A stretch of 8,339 nucleotides of DNA, taken from positions 1 to 8,339 of the forward strand of contig CALLHZ010000075.1 in NCBI GenBank assembly GCA_938009115.1, written 5' to 3'. The position numbers and the translations under genes are program-made. Below the pieces are notes generated by a model. The model saw only the letters and a list, made by a program, of their open reading frames with translations. It was not told the DNA's origin and made no database searches. The first letter of the stretch is position 1. Each line of letters opens with the position of its first letter. Source of the DNA: an uncultured Clostridia bacterium. GTDB taxonomy: Bacteria > Bacillota > Clostridia > Peptostreptococcales > Anaerovoracaceae. Positions 1 to 8,339 of the stretch are shown here, in pieces.

Positions 1-1926
1 GACGAAGAAGAGCAGCTGATCATCGCCCAGGCCAATGAACTGCTGGACGAAGACAGCCGCTTCCTCAACCAAAAGGTCGTCGCCCGGGGCGGGTTGGGCG
101 AAATCAACCTGTATCCCAGAGACGAAGTGGATTATATGGATGTTTCGCCTCGCCAGGTAGTCTCCATTGCCACGGCAATGATCCCCTTCCTGGAAAACGA
201 CGACGCCAACCGGGCCCTGATGGGTTCCAACATGCAGCGGCAGGCTGTGCCCCTCCTGGTGACGGACGCGCCGATCATCGGCACGGGCGTCGAGCATACG
301 GCAGCCCGGGATTCCGGCGTCGTGGTGCTGGCGCGCAACGCTGGTGTCGTGCAGTTCGTGGATTCGACGCGGATCGTAGTCCGCAGGGACGACGGCGGCG
401 GAAATGATACCTACAAACTTTTAAAATACAGACGTTCCAATCAGGGGACCTGCATCAATCAAAAGCCCATCGTGAGCCACGGCGAACATGTCGGCGCCGG
501 CGAGGTGATCGCCGACGGGCCGTCCACAGACCAGGGCGAGATCGCCCTGGGCCGGAACCTGTTCGTCGGTTTCATGACCTGGGAAGGCTATAACTACGAA
601 GACGCTGTCGTGCTGAACGAGCGTCTGCTCATGGACGATGTGCTTACATCGATCCACATCGAAGAATATGAGTCCGAAGCGCGGGACACCAAGCTGGGAC
701 CCGAGGAGATCACCCGGGACATCCCCAACGTGGGCGAAGACGCGCTGAAGGACCTGGACGAAGAAGGCATCATCCGCATCGGCGCCGAGGTGGATTCCTC
801 GGATATCCTCGTGGGCAAGGTAACGCCCAAGGGCGAGACGGAGCTTACAGCGGAGGAGCGTCTGCTCCGGGCCATCTTCGGCGAAAAAGCAAGAGAAGTC
901 CGGGATACCTCCCTGCGGGTCCCTCATGGAGAGACCGGTATCGTCGTGGACGTCAAAGTATTCTCCAGGGAAAACGGCGACGATCTGGCACCCGGCGTCA
1001 ACAAGCTGGTCCGCTGTTATATCGCCACCAAGAGAAAGATCAATGTGGGCGATAAAATGGCAGGACGCCACGGAAACAAAGGCGTCATTTCCAGGATACT
1101 TCCTCAGGAGGACATGCCCTTTACCCAGGACGGCACAGCCCTGGAGGTCATGCTGAATCCTCTGGGCGTCCCTTCCCGTATGAACATCGGGCAGGTCCTG
1201 GAGGTCCACATGGGTCTGGCTGCCAAGAAAAAAGGCTGGTACATCTCCACACCGGTCTTCGATGGCGCCAGCGAAAACGATGTGATCGACCTGTTGCGGG
1301 ACTGCGGTTATCCTGAGTCCGGCAAGCTGATCCTGCGAGACGGACGGAGCGGAGAAGAGTTCGACAACCCGGTCACCGTAGGCTATATGTACATGCTGAA
1401 GCTTCACCATCTGGTCGACGACAAGATCCACGCCAGAAGCACCGGCCCCTATTCGCTGGTCACCCAGCAACCCTTGGGCGGAAAAGCGCAGTTCGGCGGG
1501 CAGCGGTTCGGCGAAATGGAAGTCTGGGCATTGGAAGCTTACGGCGCAGCCTATACGCTGCAGGAGATCCTCACCGTGAAATCCGACGATGTGGTGGGCC
1601 GTGTCAAGACCTACGAATCCATCGTCAAAGACGAAAACATCCCCGAGCCCGGCATTCCCGAGTCCTTCAAGGTGCTCATCAAGGAGATGCAGAGTCTGGC
1701 GCTGGATGTGAAAGTCCTTTCAGAGAACGACGAAGAGATCGAAATCAAAGAATCTGCAGATCTGGAAGCGGTCACCAATATAAACCTGATCGAAATGGAA
1801 AACGTTGCGAGCGATCGCGAGTTCTTCGGATACGGATCGGGTTACAGCGAAGTGTCAGCCAGCGGAGAGGAAATATCTCCGGAAATTTCGGAGCCGGAAG
1901 AGTCCGGAGAGGACGAGAGCCTGTAA
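1..1926 (+). CDS. rpoB: RNA polymerase beta subunit, C-terminal part (5' end outside window)
   Basis: This is the beta subunit of DNA-dependent RNA polymerase, which forms one side of the active-site cleft. The frame is open from base 1, so the gene begins upstream; a TTG at 94 is internal and not the start. The visible 641 codons begin near the region equivalent to E. coli residue ~617 and run to a TAA at 1924-1926. Recognisable landmarks are NMQRQAVP (rifampicin cluster III region), the NTP-proximal Glu-Asp of GYNYEDAV (codons at 598-603), and the two catalytic-centre lysines of GDKMAGRHGNKG (1054-1056 and 1078-1080). The C-terminal clamp segment containing GGKAQFGGQRFGEMEVWALE is also present. 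Rifampicin clusters I and II lie outside the window. The protein ends in an acidic tail (9 Asp/Glu in the last 19 residues). No Proteobacteria-type insertions are seen. rpoC follows after 69 nt, as in the usual rpoBC operon. Identification is secure from long stretches of family-invariant sequence. Confidence 0.99.
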   Translation, partial: DEEEQLIIAQANELLDEDSRFLNQKVVARGGLGEINLYPRDEVDYMDVSPRQVVSIATAMIPFLENDDANRALMGSNMQRQAVPLLVTDAPIIGTGVEHTAARDSGVVVLARNAGVVQFVDSTRIVVRRDDGGGNDTYKLLKYRRSNQGTCINQKPIVSHGEHVGAGEVIADGPSTDQGEIALGRNLFVGFMTWEGYNYEDAVVLNERLLMDDVLTSIHIEEYESEARDTKLGPEEITRDIPNVGEDALKDLDEEGIIRIGAEVDSSDILVGKVTPKGETELTAEERLLRAIFGEKAREVRDTSLRVPHGETGIVVDVKVFSRENGDDLAPGVNKLVRCYIATKRKINVGDKMAGRHGNKGVISRILPQEDMPFTQDGTALEVMLNPLGVPSRMNIGQVLEVHMGLAAKKKGWYISTPVFDGASENDVIDLLRDCGYPESGKLILRDGRSGEEFDNPVTVGYMYMLKLHHLVDDKIHARSTGPYSLVTQQPLGGKAQFGGQRFGEMEVWALEAYGAAYTLQEILTVKSDDVVGRVKTYESIVKDENIPEPGIPESFKVLIKEMQSLALDVKVLSENDEEIEIKESADLEAVTNINLIEMENVASDREFFGYGSGYSEVSASGEEISPEISEPEESGEDESL

Positions 1927-1981
1927 ACCGCTTACGAAGCAGGACCATCACCGTTGACGCTCGTTTGGAATGGACGACAGG

Positions 1982-1989
1982 AAGGGGAG
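1982..1989 (+). promoter_or_regulatory. Shine-Dalgarno site that sets the rpoC TTG start
   Basis: AAGGGGAG ends 6 nt before a TTG at 1996-1998. The reading frame is open upstream to another TTG at 1954, but that codon has no ribosome binding site, and the extra 14 residues have no counterpart in RpoC. Starting at 1996 gives (M)ELSNFESLRISLAS, which matches the normal RpoC N-terminus. Confidence 0.85.
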
Positions 1990-1995
1990 AGCTAC

Positions 1996-5715
<3,720 letters not shown>

Positions 5716-5733
5716 GAACAGCGGCGATATCCG

Positions 5734-5762
5734 TTGACACGACTGGAAACAGCGTGTATACT
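5734..5762 (+). promoter_or_regulatory. Sigma-A type promoter for rpsL-rpsG-fusA
   Basis: A perfect -35 hexamer TTGACA (5734-5739) and a -10 hexamer TATACT (5757-5762, one mismatch to TATAAT) are separated by exactly 17 nt. The promoter begins 18 nt after the rpoC stop codon. The likely transcript start is about 5770, giving a leader of about 67 nt before rpsL. The rpsL operon would therefore be transcribed on its own as well as by readthrough from rpoBC. The call rests on hexamer match and spacing only. Confidence 0.8.
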
Positions 5763-5783
5763 ACCATTTGTTGTGCTGTTGAA

Positions 5784-5802
5784 TCCGCCTGTCAGAGGCG
5801 GA
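5784..5802 (+). promoter_or_regulatory. Stem-loop in the rpsL leader
   Basis: TCCGCCT (5784-5790) and AGGCGGA (5796-5802) form a 7-bp stem closing a 5-nt GTCAG loop. It lies just downstream of the predicted transcript start and 20 nt upstream of the rpsL ribosome binding site. The bases that follow (CGAAATAG) are not a U-run, so it is not an intrinsic terminator. It could stabilise the leader or be part of a translational control site for the S12 operon; the role is unknown. Confidence 0.6.
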
Positions 5803-5836
5803 CGAAATAGATATTTCATCAGAAAGGAGAAATGTA

Positions 5837-6250
5837 ATGCCTACCATCAACCAACTGGTAAGACAGGGAAGAATCAAAGCGGAAACCAAATCCAATTCAC
5901 CCGCTCTGCTGAAGAGCATGAACACTATCAGAAGAGTGGCAACGGATACCGAAGCTCCCCAGAAGAGAGGCGTCTGCACATCGGTCAAGACTGTTACGCC
6001 CAAGAAGCCGAACTCTGCTCTTCGCAAAGTAGCTCGTGTGCGCCTGACGAACGGGATCGAAGTCACTGCTTACATCCCCGGAATCGGACACAATCTGCAG
6101 GAACACAGCGTCGTGCTGATCCGCGGCGGAAGAGTCAAGGACCTCCCCGGCGTGAGATATCACATCGTGCGCGGTACGCTGGACACCTCCGGTGTTTCCA
6201 ACAGAGGCCAGGCTCGTTCCAAATACGGAGCCAAGAGACCTAAAAAGTAA
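5837..6250 (+). CDS. rpsL: 30S ribosomal protein S12
   Basis: S12 sits at the decoding centre of the 30S subunit and influences tRNA selection accuracy. The 137-residue product is about 13 residues longer than E. coli S12 (124). The extra residues lie around positions 26-39, as in the 138-residue B. subtilis protein, which supports a Firmicutes origin. Core motifs PQKRGVCT, TPKKPNSALRK and GHNLQEHSVVLIRGGRVKDLPGVRYH are intact. The classical streptomycin-resistance positions are wild type: K56 (E. coli K43) and K101 (E. coli K88). The start is an ATG with AAAGGAG (5823-5829) 7 nt upstream. An ATG at 5832 is followed at once by TAA and is too close to that site to be used. AGA is the most frequent arginine codon (9 of 15). 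The gene heads the str-type group rpsL-rpsG-fusA and has its own promoter upstream. Confidence 0.99.
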   Translation: MPTINQLVRQGRIKAETKSNSPALLKSMNTIRRVATDTEAPQKRGVCTSVKTVTPKKPNSALRKVARVRLTNGIEVTAYIPGIGHNLQEHSVVLIRGGRVKDLPGVRYHIVRGTLDTSGVSNRGQARSKYGAKRPKK

Positions 6251-6261
6251 AACGATCGTTT
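6250..6261. repeat. 12-bp perfect palindrome at the rpsL stop codon
   Basis: AAACGATCGTTT is a perfect inverted repeat that begins on the last base of the rpsL TAA stop. As RNA it could make only a short stem with a tight GAUC loop, and no U-run follows. A protein-binding site is possible, but nothing else supports one. Confidence 0.4.
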
Positions 6262-6278
6262 GAACCAATGTAAGAATC

Positions 6279-6342
6279 GGGACAGAAACAGTGCCCTTAT
6301 CGATATAGATAGGTGGCACCGCGGCGCGGCAATTCCGCGTCG
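6279..6342 (+). promoter_or_regulatory. T-box-like RNA element between rpsL and rpsG
   Basis: AGGTGGCACCGCGG at 6311-6324 matches the conserved T-box core (GGTGGNACCGCGG). In that family the core forms the antiterminator bulge that pairs with the 3' end of uncharged tRNA. The bulge here would be UGGCACC (6314-6320); UGGC would pair with GCCA, meaning a tRNA with G as discriminator base. The core runs straight into a strong 8-bp hairpin (6322-6329 with 6335-6342, loop CAATT), in the place of helix A2. Upstream, GGGAC (6279-6283) can pair with GTgCCC (6291-6296, one bulged G), and CTTATCGA follows; together these resemble the base of Stem I and its linker. However, full Stem I with a specifier loop is missing, the A1 helix is not restored after the hairpin (CGAG rather than CCTA), and there is no terminator U-run before rpsG. 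It may be a shrunken T-box, a translational control site, an S7-binding leader, or chance. The motif is certain; the function is not. Confidence 0.4.
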
Positions 6343-6353
6343 AGTACCGAGCA

Positions 6354-6373
6354 GCAGGCGAAAGACAGCTTGC
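6354..6373 (+). promoter_or_regulatory. Stem-loop just upstream of the rpsG ribosome binding site
   Basis: GCAGGC (6354-6359) pairs with GCTTGC (6368-6373), 6 bp including one G-U pair, closing an 8-nt loop. It ends 3 nt before the rpsG Shine-Dalgarno site and could affect ribosome access. No U-run follows, so it is not a terminator. Confidence 0.4.
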
Positions 6374-6376
6374 ACT

Positions 6377-6383
6377 AGGAGGG
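6377..6383 (+). promoter_or_regulatory. Shine-Dalgarno site that sets the rpsG GTG start
   Basis: AGGAGGG is a near-complete match to the anti-Shine-Dalgarno sequence and ends 7 nt before GTG at 6391-6393. It fixes the non-ATG start, which gives the standard S7 N-terminus (M)PRRGNIPKRE. CCCTT at 6294-6298 is the best upstream partner able to pair with part of this site (GAGGG, 6379-6383). Confidence 0.85.
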
Positions 6384-6390
6384 AAGAGAA

Positions 6391-6861
6391 GTGCCAAGAA
6401 GAGGTAATATTCCAAAAAGAGAAGTTCTCCCCGATCCGGTGTACGGCAGTGTTGTTGTAGCAAAGCTCATCAACAGTATTATGCTGGACGGAAAAAAGGG
6501 AGTCGCACAGAAAATCGTGTATGATGCCTTCGATCAGATCAAGGCAGCCACAGGCCAGGAACCCCTGGAAGTGTTCGAAAAAGCCATGGCCAATATCATG
6601 CCAGTGGTAGAAGTCAAGGCCAGAAGAGTCGGCGGAGCCAACTATCAGGTCCCCATCGAAGTCAGGGCCGACAGACGCCAGACGCTGGGTCTTCGCTGGC
6701 TCACCAAGTACACCAAGGCGCGGGGCGAGCGCACCATGTCCGACCGCCTGGCCAAGGAACTGATGGATGCCATGAACGGCGCCGGCGCGTCGGTCAAGAA
6801 AAGAGACGATACGCACAAGATGGCAGAAGCCAACAGAGCGTTTGCACATTATCGGTGGTAG
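6391..6861 (+). CDS. rpsG: 30S ribosomal protein S7
   Basis: S7 is a primary 16S rRNA-binding protein that nucleates assembly of the 30S head and lies near the E site and mRNA exit. The product is 156 residues, the usual bacterial length, from a GTG start to a TAG stop. It begins (M)PRRGNIPKREVLPDPVYGS and contains the conserved KARRVGGANYQVPIEV and RWLTKYTKAR segments. It ends in the usual DTHKMAEANRAFAHYRW tail. In E. coli S7 is the translational repressor of the str operon and binds between rpsL and rpsG. The unusually structured 140-nt gap ahead of this gene is in the equivalent place, but whether S7 acts there is inference. fusA follows after 51 nt. Confidence 0.99.
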   Translation: MPRRGNIPKREVLPDPVYGSVVVAKLINSIMLDGKKGVAQKIVYDAFDQIKAATGQEPLEVFEKAMANIMPVVEVKARRVGGANYQVPIEVRADRRQTLGLRWLTKYTKARGERTMSDRLAKELMDAMNGAGASVKKRDDTHKMAEANRAFAHYRW

Positions 6862-6872
6862 CAGCGATCATG

Positions 6873-6896
6873 CTGTCACGAAAAGAGAAGAGACAG
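6873..6896 (+). other. Weak stem-loop in the rpsG-fusA gap
   Basis: CTGTC (6873-6877) can pair with GACAG (6892-6896) across a 14-nt purine-rich loop. The stem abuts the fusA Shine-Dalgarno site (AAAGGAGGG, 6897-6905). Five base pairs and a large loop make it marginal. No terminator is present, which fits cotranscription of rpsG and fusA. Confidence 0.25.
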
Positions 6897-6912
6897 AAAG
6901 GAGGGATTATTC

Positions 6913-8339
6913 ATGCCCAGACAATTCTCACTGGAGAATACAAGAAACATCGGGATCATGGCGCACATCGATGCCGGCAAGACGACAACGACTGAACGCA
7001 TATTGTTCTATACCGGCCGTACCCATAAGCTTGGCGAAGTGCACGAAGGTGCCGCCACCATGGACTGGATGGAGCAGGAACAGGAAAGAGGCATAACGAT
7101 AACCTCCGCTGCGACTACCGCCCAATGGAAGAACACCAGAATCAACATCATCGATACGCCCGGACACGTGGACTTCACCGTAGAGGTCGAGCGATCGCTG
7201 CGGGTCCTGGACGGAGCCGTTACCGTGCTCTGTGCCAAAGGAGGCGTTGAGCCCCAGTCGGAGACCGTATGGAGGCAGGCGGAAAAATACAAAGTGCCCA
7301 GGATGATCTACGTCAATAAAATGGACATCACCGGCGCCGATTTTTACCGCGTGGTCAATATGGTTCGTGAACGTCTGAAGGCGCCTGCGGTGCCCATTCA
7401 GCTCCCTATCGGCTCGGAAGGTACTTTTGCCGGGATCGTGGATCTTGTATCCATGAAGGTAGACATGTACCGCGACGACCTGGGAAAGGTCGTGGAGATC
7501 GAAGAGATCCCCGAGCACATGATGGAACTGGCCAAGGAGTGGAGACATAATCTGATCGAAGCGGTGGCCGAGGGAGACGAAGAACTCCTGATCAAATATT
7601 TGGAGGGGGAAGAATTCTCCGAAGAAGAGATCAAGCGGACGATCCGCAAAATGACCATTTCGAACCGGATGGTGCCTGTCACTTGCGGTTCCTCTTACAA
7701 AAATAAAGGGATCCAGCCCATGCTGGACGCGGTGGTGGACTATATGCCTTCGCCGCTGGACATCCCGCCGATCATGGGGATCTCGGTCAAGACCGAACAG
7801 GAAGAAGAAAGACTCTCCGACGACAACGGACCCTTCTCAGCCCTGGCGTTCAAGATCATGGCAGATCCTTTTGTCGGAAAGCTGGCATTTTTTCGCGTCT
7901 ATTCCGGTATGCTGCGCAGCGGTTCTTATGTGTATAACTCCACAAAGGGCAAAAAAGAGCGGATCGGCCGGATCCTGCAGATGCACGCCAACCACAGGGA
8001 AGACATCGACGAGGTTTATTCCGGCGATATCGCCGCAGCCGTCGGGCTGAAGGATACGACCACAGGAGATACGCTTTGCGACGAAAAGCATGCGATCATC
8101 CTGGAATCCATGGAGTTTCCCGATCCTGTCATCCAGATCGCCATTGAACCCAAGACTAAGGCTGGTCAGGAAAAAATGGGCATCGCTTTGGCAAAGCTGG
8201 CGGAAGAAGACCCCACATTTAAAACTTTCACGGATCCGGACACCGGCCAGACGATCATCGCCGGCATGGGTGAGCTTCACCTGGAGAGCATCGTGGACCG
8301 CCTCCTCCGTGAATTCAAAGAGGAGGCCAACGTAGGCAA
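6913..8339 (+). CDS. fusA: Translation elongation factor G, N-terminal part (3' end outside window)
   Basis: EF-G is the cytoplasmic GTPase that drives translocation of tRNA and mRNA and, with RRF, ribosome recycling. The ATG at 6913 has AAAGGAGGG (6897-6905) 7 nt upstream. 475 complete codons and two further bases are visible, of about 690 in the family, with no stop. The G domain motifs are intact: P-loop AHIDAGKT (17-24), the switch I segment with RGITITSAAT, DTPGH (81-85, with the catalytic His at 85) and NKMD (135-138). Domain II follows (DPFVGKLAFFRVYSG through GDIAAAVGLKDTTTGDTL), then the start of domain III with GMGELHLE. Sequence such as MPRQFSLENTRNIGIMAHID marks canonical EF-G, rather than a tetracycline-protection paralogue or EF-G2. 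One small oddity is Ser after GELHLE, where Ile or Val is usual. As third gene of the str group it is probably cotranscribed with rpsL and rpsG. Confidence 0.98.
   Translation, partial: MPRQFSLENTRNIGIMAHIDAGKTTTTERILFYTGRTHKLGEVHEGAATMDWMEQEQERGITITSAATTAQWKNTRINIIDTPGHVDFTVEVERSLRVLDGAVTVLCAKGGVEPQSETVWRQAEKYKVPRMIYVNKMDITGADFYRVVNMVRERLKAPAVPIQLPIGSEGTFAGIVDLVSMKVDMYRDDLGKVVEIEEIPEHMMELAKEWRHNLIEAVAEGDEELLIKYLEGEEFSEEEIKRTIRKMTISNRMVPVTCGSSYKNKGIQPMLDAVVDYMPSPLDIPPIMGISVKTEQEEERLSDDNGPFSALAFKIMADPFVGKLAFFRVYSGMLRSGSYVYNSTKGKKERIGRILQMHANHREDIDEVYSGDIAAAVGLKDTTTGDTLCDEKHAIILESMEFPDPVIQIAIEPKTKAGQEKMGIALAKLAEEDPTFKTFTDPDTGQTIIAGMGELHLESIVDRLLREFKEEANVG

Noticed and set aside
1954..1983. TTGACG in the rpoB-rpoC gap as a -35 element; the context CCGTTGAC is shared with the rpsL promoter region
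   Set aside because: No TATAAT-like hexamer lies 15-19 nt downstream, so it does not form a promoter; the shared 8 bases are short enough to be chance.
1954..1995. Upstream TTG giving RpoC 14 extra N-terminal residues
   Set aside because: There is no Shine-Dalgarno site before it and the extra residues do not match RpoC; the TTG at 1996 has a good site and the normal N-terminus.
5716..5836. Intrinsic terminator separating rpoC from rpsL
   Set aside because: The only good hairpin (5784-5802) is followed by CGAAATAG, not a U-run, and lies downstream of the promoter.
5832..5839. ATGTAATG: a start codon followed at once by a stop and overlapping the rpsL ATG
   Set aside because: The first ATG is only 2 nt from the Shine-Dalgarno site, too close for initiation; the rpsL ATG at 7 nt is clearly preferred.
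5734..6243. 169-codon open frame starting at TTG 5734 and covering rpsL in another frame
   Set aside because: It is a shadow of rpsL; its start lies inside the promoter -35 box and the product resembles nothing known.

Overview
This window is a piece of the conserved transcription–translation cluster of a bacterium. It holds the 3' part of rpoB, all of rpoC, rpsL and rpsG, and the 5' part of fusA, all on the + strand. The organism is most likely a member of the Bacillota (Firmicutes), probably of clostridial type. The reasons are the 137-residue S12 with the Gram-positive N-terminal insertion, a beta' subunit of about 1240 residues with no insertion in the trigger loop, purine-rich Shine-Dalgarno sites at every visible start, TTG and GTG starts for rpoC and rpsG, and EF-G and S7 sequences of Firmicutes type. 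The DNA is moderately G+C-rich by eye, so this is not a low-G+C Clostridium. I cannot name the genus.

Layout: 1-1926 is the C-terminal 641 codons of RpoB. A 69-nt gap follows that carries the rpoC ribosome binding site. rpoC runs 1996-5715 from a TTG start. The 121-nt rpoC-rpsL gap (5716-5836) holds a near-perfect sigma-A promoter (TTGACA, 17 nt, TATACT) and a leader hairpin, with no intrinsic terminator. rpsL is 5837-6250. The 140-nt rpsL-rpsG gap (6251-6390) is structure-rich and contains a match to the T-box antiterminator signature followed by a strong hairpin, with no downstream U-run. rpsG is 6391-6861, then a 51-nt gap, then fusA from 6913 to the window edge (475 complete codons).

The two polymerase subunits together build the RNA polymerase active site. 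S12 and S7 are small-subunit proteins at the decoding centre and the mRNA exit/E-site side, and EF-G drives translocation. The order matches the classical rpoBC-str arrangement, but the small L7Ae-family gene that many Firmicutes carry between rpoC and rpsL is absent. Transcription of rpsL-rpsG-fusA probably comes from both rpoBC readthrough and the internal promoter.

The coding content is ordinary housekeeping. The most unusual item is the T-box-like element between rpsL and rpsG. It has the 14-nt core, a predicted short paired base resembling a collapsed Stem I, and a hairpin, but no terminator. It could be a degenerate or minimal T-box, an S7-responsive element that happens to look like one, or chance. 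A second point is an Asn in the RpoC bridge helix where most bacterial sequences have His.
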